NCBI RefSeq assembly: GCF_027214005.1
Contig: NZ_JAPWGY010000005.1
Location: forward strand, 124,001 to 188,000
DNA from: Kiloniella laminariae
Lineage (GTDB): Bacteria > Pseudomonadota > Alphaproteobacteria > Kiloniellales > Kiloniellaceae
DNA length: 64,000 bases
Reading direction: 5' to 3'
In this document: piece by piece, positions 20,623 to 30,905 of the stretch
Layout of the letters: each line of letters starts with the position of its first letter
Numbering within the stretch: the first letter of the stretch is position 1
Translations under genes and position numbers: made by a program
The notes under the pieces: model-generated
The model's database searches: none
What the model was told of the DNA's origin: nothing
Seen by the model: only the letters and a program-made list of their open reading frames with translations

Positions 20623-21549
20623 ATGGCCCAGATTACTGCTGCCCTTGTTAAAGAGCTCCGGGAAAAGTCCGGCGCAGGCATGATGGATTGTAAAAAGGCG
20701 CTGTCAGAAAATGATGGCGACTTGGAATCTGCCGTTGACTGGCTTCGTAAAAATGGCCTTGCTGCCGCTGCGAAAAAAGCTGGTCGTGTTGCTGCGGAAG
20801 GTCTGGTTGCAGTTGCAACATCAGGCACCAAAGGCGCTGCTGTTGAAGTGAACGCAGAGACCGACTTTGTATCCCGTAACGAAAAGTTCCAGTCTTTTGT
20901 CAAAGCTGTTGCTGAGCTTTCGCTCAATGCCGGTGGCGATGTTGAAGCTCTGTCTTCTGCTGCCTTCCCAGGCGAGAGCGGAACTGTTGCCGATGCCCTG
21001 ACCAACCGCATTGCGACAATCGGCGAGCACATGAGCCTGCGTCGTACCGCTTCGCTTGAAGTCAAGCAGGGTGTTGTTGCCTCCTACATTCACAACCAGA
21101 CAACAGATGGTCTTGGTAAAATCGGTGTTCTGGTTGCTCTGGAATCTGCCGGTGATGCTGCCAAGCTTGAAGCTTTCGGCAAGCAGGTTGCCATGCACAT
21201 TGCTGCGACCAACCCGCTTGCTTTGGATCGTTCCGCTGTTGATGCCAGCGCTCTTGAGCGTGAAAGAGACATTATTGCGGATCAGGCACGTGCTTCCGGC
21301 AAGCCAGAAGAGATCATTGGTAAAATGGTTGAAGGCCGTCTTCGCAAATATTACGAAGAAGTCTGTCTTCTTGAGCAGAACTACGTTATCGATGGCGAAA
21401 ACACCGTCGGTAAAGCAGTTGAGCTTTTTGCCAAGGACCTGGGCGCTGCTGTTGCCCTGACCGGCTTTGTCCGCTTCCAGCTCGGTGAAGGCATCGAGAA
21501 AAAAGAAGAAGACTTTGCTGCTGAAGTAGCTGCTACACTCGGCAACTAA
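20623..21549 (+). CDS. tsf: Elongation factor Ts
   Basis: Nucleotide-exchange factor for EF-Tu, 308 residues. The N-terminal UBA-like domain holds [16 protein letters not shown] (about residues 11-26), and the core begins with the family motif [13 protein letters not shown] that inserts between EF-Tu elements. The usual C-terminal module is present. It follows rpsB by 97 bases and ends at a strong terminator. Confidence 0.97.
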   Translation: MAQITAALVKELREKSGAGMMDCKKALSENDGDLESAVDWLRKNGLAAAAKKAGRVAAEGLVAVATSGTKGAAVEVNAETDFVSRNEKFQSFVKAVAELSLNAGGDVEALSSAAFPGESGTVADALTNRIATIGEHMSLRRTASLEVKQGVVASYIHNQTTDGLGKIGVLVALESAGDAAKLEAFGKQVAMHIAATNPLALDRSAVDASALERERDIIADQARASGKPEEIIGKMVEGRLRKYYEEVCLLEQNYVIDGENTVGKAVELFAKDLGAAVALTGFVRFQLGEGIEKKEEDFAAEVAATLGN

Positions 21550-21561
21550 GATTTTTTGACG

Positions 21562-21608
21562 ATGGCCGTGACCTTACTGAGAAGCTCAGTCAAGGCGCGG
21601 CCATTTTC
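21562..21608 (+). terminator. Terminator after tsf
   Basis: A long hairpin: outer stem ATGGCCG/CGGCCAT (21562-21568 and 21598-21604), then pairs around CCTT/AAGG, then an inner stem ACTGAG/CTCAGT around AAG. TTTT begins at 21604. Only small bulges interrupt it. It separates rpsB-tsf from the pyrH run. Confidence 0.85.
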
Positions 21609-21703
21609 ATATCCAAAATCACCAACATCGACTACAGTAGCCATCATTTAGGCACATTGCCCGGATAGTTACTGAAAAGAGCAGAAAAGATCGGGAGATT
21701 TCC

Positions 21704-22420
21704 GTGAGTGATACACCACGATACAGACGTGTTTTATTGAAGCTCTCAGGCGAGGCGCTGATGGGGGCAGGTAAATTCGGTCTTGATCCTGAAACTGTTG
21801 ACCAGATTGCCATCGATATCAAAGAAGTCGTTGATATGGGGGTTGAGGTTTGTGTTGTCGTCGGTGGTGGAAATATTTTCCGTGGCCTCTCTGGTGCGGC
21901 AGCGGGGATGGAACGTTCGACTGCTGACTACATGGGGATGCTGGCGACGATCATGAATTCCCTGGCCATGCAGAACGCGCTTGAAAAAATCAATGTCCCA
22001 ACGCGAGTCCAGACGGCGATTCGCATGGATGCTGTGGCTGAGCCTTATATTCGTCGCCGCGCCGAGAGGCATATGGAGAAGGGCCGGGTCGTGATTTTCG
22101 GGGCCGGAACGGGTAATCCCTATTTTACTACGGATACTGCTGCTGCACTTCGGGCATCGGAAATGGACTGCGAAGTTCTGCTCAAAGGCACAAAAGTTGA
22201 TGGCATTTACTCGGCAGATCCAGTAAAAGATCCAACCGCAACCAGATACGAGAGCCTTTCCTACAGGCAGGTCCTTACCGAGGATCTTGGCGTGATGGAT
22301 CATTCGGCTATTGCACTGACGCGTGAAAATAATATACCGATTATGGTATTTTCTATTTATGAAAAAGGCTCTTTTGCCAAAGCTGTTTGTGGCCAGGGCC
22401 GTTTTACAATTGTTGAATAA
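21704..22420 (+). CDS. pyrH: Uridylate kinase
   Basis: Converts UMP to UDP in pyrimidine nucleotide synthesis; bacterial type, unrelated to eukaryotic UMP/CMP kinase. The 238-residue product has the amino-acid-kinase features LLKLSGEAL near the start, [10 protein letters not shown] at about 50, and [17 protein letters not shown] in the middle. The start is GTG at 21704 with GGGAG seven bases upstream; no in-frame ATG fits. frr follows after 13 bases. This opens the pyrH-frr-uppS-cdsA-dxr-rseP-bamA run. Confidence 0.96.
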   Translation: MSDTPRYRRVLLKLSGEALMGAGKFGLDPETVDQIAIDIKEVVDMGVEVCVVVGGGNIFRGLSGAAAGMERSTADYMGMLATIMNSLAMQNALEKINVPTRVQTAIRMDAVAEPYIRRRAERHMEKGRVVIFGAGTGNPYFTTDTAAALRASEMDCEVLLKGTKVDGIYSADPVKDPTATRYESLSYRQVLTEDLGVMDHSAIALTRENNIPIMVFSIYEKGSFAKAVCGQGRFTIVE

Positions 22421-22433
22421 AAGGGGATAGACG

Positions 22434-22994
22434 TTGTCTCAAGATACCCTCATGAAAGATTTGTCCCGACGCATGGACGGCGCAATTGATGCGCTGAAAA
22501 AAGACTTTGCGGGACTGCGTACGGGCCGGGCATCCACTGCTCTGCTTGAGCCGATCATGGTTGAGGCCTATGGCGCATCAATGCCCATTACCCAGGTTGG
22601 AACTATTACGGTTCCTGAATCACGGATGCTCGCCGTTCAGGTTTGGGACAGATCCATGGTAGGAGCTGTTGAAAAAGCCATTCGTGAATCCGGGCTGGGA
22701 CTGAACCCGTCTCCTGATGGTCAGCTGGTCCGCGTGCCAATTCCTGCGCTTTCAGAAGAGCGTCGCAAGGAACTGGTCAAGATTGCAGGGAAATACTCCG
22801 AACAGGCAAAGGTTGCTGTCCGCAACGTACGTCGTGACGGAATGGAAGCCCTGAAAAAAATGGAAAAGGACGGTGACATTTCACAGGATGAAATGCACAG
22901 CGCTGGCGATGATATTCAGAAATTGACCGACAAGCATATCAAATCAATTGATGATGTATCCGCCCAAAAAGACGAGGAAATCATGCAGGTATAA
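22434..22994 (+). CDS. frr: Ribosome recycling factor
   Basis: Splits post-termination ribosomes together with EF-G. The 186-residue product shows the family pattern: LRTGRAST early, the [15 protein letters not shown] middle and the [15 protein letters not shown] segment, ending in the long three-helix bundle. The start is probably TTG at 22434, supported by AAGGGGA six bases upstream. The next ATG (22452) has no ribosome site and would remove six family-consistent residues. Confidence 0.96.
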   Translation: MSQDTLMKDLSRRMDGAIDALKKDFAGLRTGRASTALLEPIMVEAYGASMPITQVGTITVPESRMLAVQVWDRSMVGAVEKAIRESGLGLNPSPDGQLVRVPIPALSEERRKELVKIAGKYSEQAKVAVRNVRRDGMEALKKMEKDGDISQDEMHSAGDDIQKLTDKHIKSIDDVSAQKDEEIMQV

Positions 22995-23020
22995 TCTTGC
23001 ATGATGGATTGTACAGAAAG

Positions 23021-23737
23021 ATGACCAAGGGAATACCAAATCATATTGCCGTCATTATGGATGGCAATGGCAGATGGGCCAAGGCTCGTCGTCTTCCGCG
23101 TGCTTTCGGGCACAGGAAGGGGGCGGAAGCTCTTCGCGAGTTGCTGAAGGCAGCCATCGATATTGGTATTCCCTACATGACCTTCTACAGTTTTTCATCG
23201 GAAAACTGGAGCCGCCCGCAAAGCGAAATTGAAGATATTATGGGCCTGCTGCGCCGTTATCTTCAAAGCGAGCTGGCAACCTTTCACCAGGCGGGGATTC
23301 GCTTGAAGGTCATTGGGGAAAGGTCCCGGCTGGCTAAAGATATCGTACAGCTTATCGATGATGCGGAAAAACAAACGGCAGAAAACGACAAGATGACGGT
23401 TGTCATGGCGCTCAGTTACGGAGGGCGTCAGGAGATTGTTGAAGCTTCTCGTCAGATGGCTATCCAGGTGCTAAACAATGAACTTTCGCCAGATGATATA
23501 ACAGAAGAGCTTTTCGGAAAGTCGTTATATACCAAGGATATTCCTGACCCTGATCTGCTGATTCGCACCAGTGGCGAAATGAGGATCAGTAACTTTCTTT
23601 TATGGCAACTGGCCTATAGTGAAATGGTCTTTGTCGAAAAGAACTGGCCAGACTTTACCCGAGATGATCTGCTCTGGGCTATAGAGGAGTACCAAAAGCG
23701 TGACAGACGTTATGGAGCCGCAGCCGAAACCGGATAA
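23021..23737 (+). CDS. uppS: Undecaprenyl diphosphate synthase
   Basis: Cis-prenyltransferase that makes the C55 carrier lipid for peptidoglycan and other envelope polymers. The catalytic Asp14 lies in IAVIMDGNGRWA, with the expected HRKGAE and FYSFSSENWSRP motifs. The C-terminal DLLIRTSGEMRISNFLLWQ segment binds the diphosphate and Mg. I chose ATG 23021 (238 residues), although the frame is open from TTG 22997 and the ribosome site is weak, so the exact start is uncertain. The gene overlaps the cdsA start by 38 bases. Confidence 0.95.
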   Translation: MTKGIPNHIAVIMDGNGRWAKARRLPRAFGHRKGAEALRELLKAAIDIGIPYMTFYSFSSENWSRPQSEIEDIMGLLRRYLQSELATFHQAGIRLKVIGERSRLAKDIVQLIDDAEKQTAENDKMTVVMALSYGGRQEIVEASRQMAIQVLNNELSPDDITEELFGKSLYTKDIPDPDLLIRTSGEMRISNFLLWQLAYSEMVFVEKNWPDFTRDDLLWAIEEYQKRDRRYGAAAETG

Positions 23738-24542
23738 AAAAAATAGCGATCTTGTTGTCAGGGCGCTGTCTGCAATCGTGCTCGGTCCACCGGTCCTGGC
23801 TGCTGTGTATCTTGGTTCTCCCTACAGCGATATTCTGATCTTTGTCTGTGCAGGAATTCTTTCTTGGGAATGGGCGATGCTGTGCGGCCGGAAGGTTGTC
23901 GGGGCTACCGGTGCAGTATTGATTGGCTCGGTTTTGGCTGTCACAGCTCTTGGTGTCTTTGGATACTATTCTGCGGCGACCTGGGCTATCCCTTTGGCTG
24001 CGACCTGCATGTTGTTACAGCCTCTCTCTGTTTCCCCTAATGCCGAGCCAAGACAGGGCAATAATACTCTCTGGCTCATTACAGGTCTGATATACATTTC
24101 TTTAAGCTGTCTGGCTTTGCTCTGGATCAGAAACGATCCGTCTGGAAACGGATTTTTTATGTTGCTTTGGGTTCTGCTGGTGGTGTGGGCAACTGATATT
24201 GGTGCCTATTTTACCGGGCGAAAATTTGGTGGGCCGAAAATCGCTCCCCGGATCAGCCCTAAAAAAACCTGGTCAGGTCTGGTGGGCGGAATGGTTTGTG
24301 CTGCGTTGGTCAGTCTTGTTTGCTCTTTCTGGCAAGAAGGCAGCAACGCCATTTTTCTTATGATGTCCGGAGCGGTTCTTGCTGTTGTGGCCCAGATTGG
24401 TGATTTCTTTGAATCCCACATCAAGCGCAAATATGATGCCAAGGATTCCAGCAATCTGATACCCGGGCATGGCGGCTTGTTTGACAGGGTAGACGGTCTT
24501 GTTTCCTGCGCCATTTTTGTTGTTTTTTTCCAGTACCTCTAG
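23700..24542 (+). CDS. cdsA: Phosphatidate cytidylyltransferase
   Basis: Makes CDP-diacylglycerol, the branch point of phospholipid synthesis, in the inner membrane. The 280-residue product has about eight hydrophobic segments. It ends with the CDS signature: SHIKRKYDAKDSSNLIPGHG then GLFDRVDGL. The start is GTG at 23700, ten bases after GAGGAG, inside the uppS reading region but in another frame; ATG 23712 lacks a ribosome site. Confidence 0.95.
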   Translation: MTDVMEPQPKPDKKNSDLVVRALSAIVLGPPVLAAVYLGSPYSDILIFVCAGILSWEWAMLCGRKVVGATGAVLIGSVLAVTALGVFGYYSAATWAIPLAATCMLLQPLSVSPNAEPRQGNNTLWLITGLIYISLSCLALLWIRNDPSGNGFFMLLWVLLVVWATDIGAYFTGRKFGGPKIAPRISPKKTWSGLVGGMVCAALVSLVCSFWQEGSNAIFLMMSGAVLAVVAQIGDFFESHIKRKYDAKDSSNLIPGHGGLFDRVDGLVSCAIFVVFFQYL

Positions 24543-24559
24543 AGTGCGATAGGCTTTGA

Positions 24560-25765
24560 ATGCATCCCAATAATATTTCTGCGGAACTTAAGGCTGTTTG
24601 TTCTCAAAGTCCGCGTTCAATAAGCGTTATGGGATCGACAGGGTCTATTGGTACCAACACGATTGATCTGATTGCACGAAATCCGGACCTTTTCAGGGTC
24701 GAGGCTCTCACCGCCAATCGAAATGTCGACCTTTTGGCAAAACAGGCCATTGCTTTAAACGCAAAAATGGCTGTCGTTGCTGATCCTGAGAGCTACGAAA
24801 GCCTCAAGAATACTTTGGCTGGTACGGGGATAGAGGTTGCTGCTGGGCCGGAGGGTTTACTTGAGGCAGCAGAGCGTCCTTCAGATCTGGTCATGGCAGC
24901 GATTGTTGGCTTTGCCGGGCTGGCACCAACCCTTGCTGCAATCAAAAGGGGGGCGACCTTGTTGCTGGCAAACAAGGAAGCTTTGGTCTGTGCCGGTGAT
25001 CTGATGATGGCTGCAGCTCAACAAAGTAAAGCGAGAATTCTGCCCGTTGATTCTGAACATAATGCTATTTTTCAGGTATTCGATTTCGAGCGTAAATCCG
25101 GCATCGAACACATAACCCTGACAGCATCTGGTGGGCCATTTCGACTTTTCTCACAAGATCAGATGAAACATGTGACCAGAGAAGAGGCTCTTGCGCATCC
25201 AAACTGGGTCATGGGCGAAAAAATCTCGGTTGATTCTGCTTCTATGATGAACAAGGGGCTTGAGCTGATCGAAGCGGCATATTTGTTTGGATTGCCGGAA
25301 AATCAGATCAAGGTTCTGATCCACCCGCAATCAATCATTCATTCCATGGTCAGTTATGTGGATGGTTCTGTATTGGCGCAGTTGGGATCCCCTGATATGA
25401 GGACACCGATTGCCTATGCGTTAGCCTGGCCCGAGAGAATAAAGACACCTGTTGCACCACTGGATTTGGCCAGGATTGGTCAACTGACATTTGAGGAACC
25501 CGATCCGGAACGCTTCCCTGCGCTTGACCTGGCAAGAATTGCGCTGAACGAGCACAAGACGGTTATTTTCAATGCGGCAAACGAAGTTGCTGTCGAGGCC
25601 TTTTTGTCCGAGAAGATAAACTTCATCTCTATTGCCCGCTTTGTTGCCGAAGCGATGGGCTCTTTTCCCGGCCTTGAAGAAGCCTCTCTGGTCGAGATTA
25701 TGGATCTGGATAAAGAGGTGAGATACTGGTGCTATGAGGCCCTGAAAACGTACCTTGTTAATTAA
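24560..25765 (+). CDS. dxr: 1-deoxy-D-xylulose 5-phosphate reductoisomerase
   Basis: Second enzyme of the non-mevalonate isoprenoid pathway, converting DXP to MEP with NADPH. The 401-residue product has the nucleotide loop GSTGSIG, the metal-site segment VDSEHNAIFQ, and the active-site loop GEKISVDSASMMNKGLELIEA. Placement beside uppS and cdsA is standard and links precursor supply to the polyprenyl carrier. Confidence 0.96.
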   Translation: MHPNNISAELKAVCSQSPRSISVMGSTGSIGTNTIDLIARNPDLFRVEALTANRNVDLLAKQAIALNAKMAVVADPESYESLKNTLAGTGIEVAAGPEGLLEAAERPSDLVMAAIVGFAGLAPTLAAIKRGATLLLANKEALVCAGDLMMAAAQQSKARILPVDSEHNAIFQVFDFERKSGIEHITLTASGGPFRLFSQDQMKHVTREEALAHPNWVMGEKISVDSASMMNKGLELIEAAYLFGLPENQIKVLIHPQSIIHSMVSYVDGSVLAQLGSPDMRTPIAYALAWPERIKTPVAPLDLARIGQLTFEEPDPERFPALDLARIALNEHKTVIFNAANEVAVEAFLSEKINFISIARFVAEAMGSFPGLEEASLVEIMDLDKEVRYWCYEALKTYLVN

Positions 25766-25856
25766 TTTCTATTGGGGCTTTTGAAGAGACCCGCAAAAGG
25801 CTACTATGCCGTGCCTTTTATTATACCTTATTCTGTAACAGAAACCAGATTGCGAC

Positions 25857-26951
25857 ATGGACCTGATAACGACAACACTATCTTTTTTGGTTCTCTTAAC
25901 CATTTTGGTTTTTTTCCATGAGCTTGGCCACTATTGGGTCGCCAGAAAAGCAGGCGTTAAGGTGAATGTCTTTTCTGTCGGTTTTGGTCCCGAGCTGTTC
26001 GGTTATACGGACAAGAACCAGACCCGTTGGAAATTTAGCCTCGTTCCTCTGGGTGGTTATGTCAAAATGTTCGGGGATAGTGATGTTTCCAGTTCAACCC
26101 ATAAAACCGGAAATCTTAGCGAAGAAGAGTACCTGACAACCTTCAAGGCCAAATCGGTCGCCCAGCGGTCTGCAATTGTGGCAGCTGGACCGATAGCCAA
26201 TTTTGTTCTCGCGATAGTTTTATTGGCGGGGCTCTTTATTTTTGTCGGGCAGCCCTATTCTGTTCCTCGTGTTGCAAAGGTGATGGAAGACAGTGCTGCC
26301 AAAAAAGCTGGCTTTTTGGTGGATGATCTTGTCATTGAGGCTGATGGACAAAGCGTTCTACGTTTTGAAGATCTCCAGCGTATCGTTCAGCTTGGGACCG
26401 GAGAGGCCATTACGGTTCTGGTGGAACGCGACCTGCAGGTTGTTGCTCTTTCTGTGACACCGAAGGTGGATGTCTCTTTCGATGACCGCGGCAATGAAGT
26501 TAAACGTCTGTTGCTGGGGATACAAAGCAAGGGATCCAGTTATAAAAAACACGATCCCTGGACTGCTGTGGTTCAGGCTGGCGTCGAAACATATGATCTG
26601 TCTATCGGCACGTTCAAGGCGATAGGTCAGATCTTTCAGGGGCAAAGATCGGTTGACGAGCTCGGCGGGCCCGTTCGTATTGCCCATATGTCCGGTCAGG
26701 CCGCTGAAGCTGGCTGGGCTACCTATGTCTGGTTGATGGCGGTTCTTTCAATAAATCTTGGTCTGCTTAATCTGATGCCGATTCCTATGCTGGATGGCGG
26801 ACATCTGCTCTTTTATAGCCTTGAAGCGGCTCTGGGCCGGCCGATTAGTGATAGAACGCAAGAATACTGTTTCAGAATTGGCTTGGCTCTGGTATTGAGC
26901 TTAATGTTATTTGTGACCTGGAACGATGTCGGATATTTTCAATTGTTCTGA
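25857..26951 (+). CDS. rseP: Site-2 protease RseP
   Basis: Intramembrane zinc metalloprotease that in E. coli cuts the anti-sigma factor RseA and clears signal-peptide remnants. The 364-residue product has the zinc motif H21-E22-LG-H25 in the first helix, a PDZ domain at about residues 130-210 and the third-ligand motif MLDGGHLLFY near the C-terminus. Only one PDZ domain is evident. It sits upstream of bamA, the standard order. No rseA or rpoE gene is in the window, so the substrate here is unknown. Confidence 0.95.
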   Translation: MDLITTTLSFLVLLTILVFFHELGHYWVARKAGVKVNVFSVGFGPELFGYTDKNQTRWKFSLVPLGGYVKMFGDSDVSSSTHKTGNLSEEEYLTTFKAKSVAQRSAIVAAGPIANFVLAIVLLAGLFIFVGQPYSVPRVAKVMEDSAAKKAGFLVDDLVIEADGQSVLRFEDLQRIVQLGTGEAITVLVERDLQVVALSVTPKVDVSFDDRGNEVKRLLLGIQSKGSSYKKHDPWTAVVQAGVETYDLSIGTFKAIGQIFQGQRSVDELGGPVRIAHMSGQAAEAGWATYVWLMAVLSINLGLLNLMPIPMLDGGHLLFYSLEAALGRPISDRTQEYCFRIGLALVLSLMLFVTWNDVGYFQLF

Positions 26952-26996
26952 ATCTGCTAGCGAGATCAAACTCATGCGGATTACCCGGGGGTAGAC

Positions 26997-29288
26997 GTGT
27001 TACGTAAAGCGCTTTTTTCGTTGTTGGTTGGGGGATTGCTTCTGGCTCTTGAGCCGGTAAGTATTCAAAAACATGTACTGGCTCAGGCTTTGATGTCAGG
27101 TGGAACCATTGACAATATTGTTGTTGAAGGAACCCAGAGGATCGAACCAGAGTCCGTTCGTTCCTACATGTCTGTGAATCCTGGTGACACTTTTGATCCT
27201 GTTTTATTGAACAGATCATTGAAAAGCATTTTTGCAACAGGTCTGTTTGCGGATGTCTCGCTCAAGCGTCAGGGCAACGATCTGATCGTGGTTATTGTCG
27301 AAAACCCGATCATCAACCGCATCGCTTTTGAAGGAAACTTGCGGATAAAAGATGAAATTCTGCAGGCTGAATCCAGTCTTCGTGAGCGTGTTGTCTTTAC
27401 CCGAACCAAAGCACAGGCAGATGCCCAACGGCTTCTTGAACTATACCGTCGGTCAGGTCGTTTTGCCGCGACTGTCGAGCCAAAGGTTATCCAGTTGCCA
27501 CAAAACAGGGTTGATCTGGTTTTTGAAATCAGTGAAGGCGACCGGAGTTACGTCACAACGGTGAATTTTATCGGTAACCGTGAATTTTCCGATGGGGCGC
27601 TTCAGGATGTTGTTTCTACTACAGAAACCGTGTTCTGGAACTTCCTGACAGATAGTGACACCTATGATCCCGATCGTTTGACTTTTGATCGTGAGCTCCT
27701 TCGCCGGTTCTATCTTAAAGAAGGGTATGCTGATTTTGAAGTACAGTCTGTAATTGCAGAACTGACGCCAAACCGGGAAGCTTTTGTTGTTACCTTCACA
27801 GTTTCAGAGGGGGCAAGATACAAATTCGGCACGATTGACGTTGAAAGTGCCCTGAAAGATTTTGACCCGGCAACGGTTCAAGACCAGATACTTACCGAAG
27901 AAAATGAATGGTATGATGCCAGTCTGGTGGACAAGACAGTTGATAATTTGACTGACGCCGTTGGGAATCTTGGATATGCGTTTGTTGATATAAAGCCGTC
28001 TCCTGACAAGGATAGCGAAAACAAGATTATCCATCTCGTCTATAATATCTCTGAAGGTCCCAAGGTTTACGTTGAAAGAATTGATATCGAAGGTAATTCC
28101 CGTACGATCGACAAGGTAATTCGTCGTGAATTCCGTCTGGTAGAAGGCGATGCTTTTAACAGTTCCAAATTGCGTCGTTCAAGAAGCCGTATTCAACGGC
28201 TTGGTTTTTTCAAGTCGGTTAATGTTGATAACGAACCAGGGAGCACACCTGACCGTACGGTCATCAAGGTGGACGTCGAAGAACAGTCTACCGGGGAACT
28301 GACTTTTGGTGCGGGGTTCTCTTCATCTTCAGGGCCCCTTGGCAGTATCGGTATTCGTGAACGTAACCTTCTGGGACGCGGTCAGGACTTGCGCTTCAAC
28401 ATTGCTTTGGCGGGATCCGGTTCCGAAGCGGATGTCAGCTTCACAGAACCTTACTTCCTGGATAAGGAAATTGCGGCAGGTTTTGATATTTTCAGAACAA
28501 CAAGAGACGAAGACAGTTTGTCTTTTGAGGAAAAGAAAACCGGGGGAGCCCTCCGTGTCGGGTTTGATCTGTCCGAGGAACTGCGGCAGGTTTTACGTTA
28601 CAGATTTGAGTACATCGAGATCGAGAATGTCGACTCAGACGCTGCCGCTTTGGTCAAGGAACAGGAAGGTGAAACGATCAAGTCTTCGATTTCCTCGACA
28701 CTTACATACGATAAACTCGATTCACGCACCTTGCCGACAGAAGGTTATATTCTGAAACTTGAAAACGAAGTCGCGGGTCTTGGTGGAGACGTCAAGCACC
28801 TCAAGGTTTCGGTCGGGGGAACCCACTATTATACCTTCGAAGAGAACTGGACACTCCGTTCCCGTGCCGAAGTCGGTAATATTATCGGGCTAGGTGAGGA
28901 TACACGTATTGTTGACCGTTTCTTCCTTGGTGGGGATAAGTTGCGTGGATTTAAAACTGGTGGTGTCGGCCCAAGAGATCGGAAAAGTGATGACGCACTT
29001 GGGGGTAAACACTTCTATTCTGGCGGCCTGGAGTTGAGCTTCCCATTGGGCCTGCCCAAAGAGTTTGCTGTTAAAGGACGTGTCTTTACGGACTTCGGGG
29101 CGACCTGGAATATTGATGGCAATGATTCTGGTGTTGATGATGAATCAACGCCTCGGGTTTCCATTGGTGCTGGTCTGACCTGGTCCTCGCCTTTTGGTCC
29201 CCTGGCAACGGATCTTGGTTTTGCCACTCTTAAAGAAGATTTTGATGAAACTGAAATCTTTAGCTTTAGCTTTGGAACACAATTCTAA
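26997..29288 (+). CDS. bamA: Outer membrane protein assembly factor BamA
   Basis: Core of the machine that folds beta-barrel proteins into the outer membrane. The 763-residue product has a signal peptide ending near VLAQA, five POTRA repeats (about residues 35-430) and a 16-strand barrel that closes on a C-terminal Phe (SFSFGTQF). The loop-6 motif RGF appears as LRGFKTGGVGPRD. It starts with GTG at 26997 behind a GGGGG site. The gene is followed by skp after three bases. Confidence 0.96.
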   Translation: MLRKALFSLLVGGLLLALEPVSIQKHVLAQALMSGGTIDNIVVEGTQRIEPESVRSYMSVNPGDTFDPVLLNRSLKSIFATGLFADVSLKRQGNDLIVVIVENPIINRIAFEGNLRIKDEILQAESSLRERVVFTRTKAQADAQRLLELYRRSGRFAATVEPKVIQLPQNRVDLVFEISEGDRSYVTTVNFIGNREFSDGALQDVVSTTETVFWNFLTDSDTYDPDRLTFDRELLRRFYLKEGYADFEVQSVIAELTPNREAFVVTFTVSEGARYKFGTIDVESALKDFDPATVQDQILTEENEWYDASLVDKTVDNLTDAVGNLGYAFVDIKPSPDKDSENKIIHLVYNISEGPKVYVERIDIEGNSRTIDKVIRREFRLVEGDAFNSSKLRRSRSRIQRLGFFKSVNVDNEPGSTPDRTVIKVDVEEQSTGELTFGAGFSSSSGPLGSIGIRERNLLGRGQDLRFNIALAGSGSEADVSFTEPYFLDKEIAAGFDIFRTTRDEDSLSFEEKKTGGALRVGFDLSEELRQVLRYRFEYIEIENVDSDAAALVKEQEGETIKSSISSTLTYDKLDSRTLPTEGYILKLENEVAGLGGDVKHLKVSVGGTHYYTFEENWTLRSRAEVGNIIGLGEDTRIVDRFFLGGDKLRGFKTGGVGPRDRKSDDALGGKHFYSGGLELSFPLGLPKEFAVKGRVFTDFGATWNIDGNDSGVDDESTPRVSIGAGLTWSSPFGPLATDLGFATLKEDFDETEIFSFSFGTQF

Positions 29289-29291
29289 ATT

Positions 29292-29849
29292 ATGAATAAC
29301 GGCATATACTTCAAATTTCGGTGGATTGTCTTTGTTGCTGTTGTTGCTTGCGCCCTCTCACTCTCGACCCAGGGATGGGCGCAAACAACACAGCTTAAAA
29401 TTGCGGTTATCGATACGAAAAAGGTTCTGGATTCTTCTCAGGCAATGGCGCAGGTCAACCAGAGGGTTTTGTCCATGCGGACACAGTTTCAGCAGGAATT
29501 CAGCCAAAAAGAACAACAGCTTATTGCTCAAAACCAGGAGCTGTTTAAACAGAAAACCATTCTTTCATCTGAAGTTTTTGCCCAGAAAAAAGCCGATCTA
29601 GATAAACAGGCGGCGATCATTCGCAGCGAGGCAAAAGATCGAAAAAATAGCCTTAATCAGATACATAATACAGGTTTGGGTCAGGTGAAGGACCAGCTTG
29701 ACATAATTATCAAAAGTATTGTTGAGGCAAAGAGTTATGATGTTATTCTTGCCAAGAATACGATTGTCTATTCAGCGAATAGTCTGGATATCACGGACGA
29801 GGTCGTTCAAAAACTCAATGCGGCACTACCTGCTGTGTCTATTCAATAA
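29292..29849 (+). CDS. skp: OmpH/Skp family periplasmic chaperone
   Basis: Holds unfolded outer-membrane proteins on their way to BamA. The 185-residue product begins with a signal peptide (hydrophobic core about 11-26, cleavage near GWAQ). A short beta-domain segment (KIAVIDTKKVLDSSQAM) and a long charged coiled-coil region follow (about 60-130). The ATG is three bases after the bamA stop, matching their shared role. Confidence 0.92.
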   Translation: MNNGIYFKFRWIVFVAVVACALSLSTQGWAQTTQLKIAVIDTKKVLDSSQAMAQVNQRVLSMRTQFQQEFSQKEQQLIAQNQELFKQKTILSSEVFAQKKADLDKQAAIIRSEAKDRKNSLNQIHNTGLGQVKDQLDIIIKSIVEAKSYDVILAKNTIVYSANSLDITDEVVQKLNAALPAVSIQ

Positions 29850-29870
29850 TATATAGAAAAGTAATGTGCC

Positions 29871-30905
29871 ATGGCTGACTCTCGGTTTTTTCAAAAGGCT
29901 GGCCCTTTCACTTTGGCAGAGCTTGCCAGTCTTGTTGATGGAGAGCTCGCGTCATATTCTGACGGATCGTTGCTCATCGATGACGTGTCACCACTTGAGA
30001 CAGCCAGTGAGGGGCATATCAGTTTCCTTGATAATAAAAAATATCTTGATGCTTTTCGAAAAACCAAGGCAGCAGCCTGTATTGTCGACCCCAAATTTGC
30101 CGACATCGCACCGCAAAATACTGCACTGATCCTGACCTCCAAGCCCTATAAGGCTTATGCTCTGATCGCACAGAAAATTTATCCTGCTGTTGTGGGAGGG
30201 GCTTCCATTCACGCATCTGCTATTATTGATCCAAGCGCTAAAATTGCTGATGACTGCCATATTGGAGCAGGCGTTGTTGTCGGCAGAAATGCTGAAATTG
30301 GTGCAGGGTGTCATATTGGTGCGAACACGGTCATTGGTGATGGTGTGACAATCGGATCAGGCACCACAGTTGGATCGAATGCTTCGTTTGAGTTTTGTTT
30401 TATCGGTAACGATTGCCAAATCCATGCCGGGGTCCGTATTGGAAATCGTGGATTTGGGTTTGCCATGGAGGCGGAGGGGTATATTGATGTTCCTCAGCTG
30501 GGGCGGGTGCTTATCGGTAATGGTGTTGAGATAGGTGCAAATTCGACTGTTGACCGGGGGGCTGGACCTGACACCATTATTGGTGACGGTAGCAAAATTG
30601 ATAACCTGGTACAGATCGGTCATAACGCCCAGATTGGCAAACAATGTGTGATTGTTGGTCAAGCCGGGATTGCCGGAAGCTCTGTTCTTGAAGATTACGT
30701 TGTTCTTGGTGCCCAGTGTGGGGTCAATGGTCACATTCGTCTCGGGACGGGTGTTCAGGTCGCAGGGCAATCAGGTGTAATGAGAAATGTTGAGCCAGGC
30801 CAGGCGGTTGCAGGCACGCCCGCCATGCCGATTAAAGATTTTTTTCGCCTTTGCACGCTATGGCAAAAGCAGTTGAAGACAAAGAAAGGTAACGAGAATG
30901 AGTGA
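29871..30905 (+). CDS. lpxD: UDP-3-O-acylglucosamine N-acyltransferase
   Basis: Adds the second acyl chain in lipid A synthesis. The 344-residue product has an N-terminal uridine-binding domain (about 1-100). A left-handed beta-helix of hexapeptide repeats follows ([20 protein letters not shown] onward), with the catalytic His in [11 protein letters not shown]. It has normal length. The start follows skp by 21 bases; the stop overlaps fabZ by eight bases. Confidence 0.96.
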   Translation: MADSRFFQKAGPFTLAELASLVDGELASYSDGSLLIDDVSPLETASEGHISFLDNKKYLDAFRKTKAAACIVDPKFADIAPQNTALILTSKPYKAYALIAQKIYPAVVGGASIHASAIIDPSAKIADDCHIGAGVVVGRNAEIGAGCHIGANTVIGDGVTIGSGTTVGSNASFEFCFIGNDCQIHAGVRIGNRGFGFAMEAEGYIDVPQLGRVLIGNGVEIGANSTVDRGAGPDTIIGDGSKIDNLVQIGHNAQIGKQCVIVGQAGIAGSSVLEDYVVLGAQCGVNGHIRLGTGVQVAGQSGVMRNVEPGQAVAGTPAMPIKDFFRLCTLWQKQLKTKKGNENE

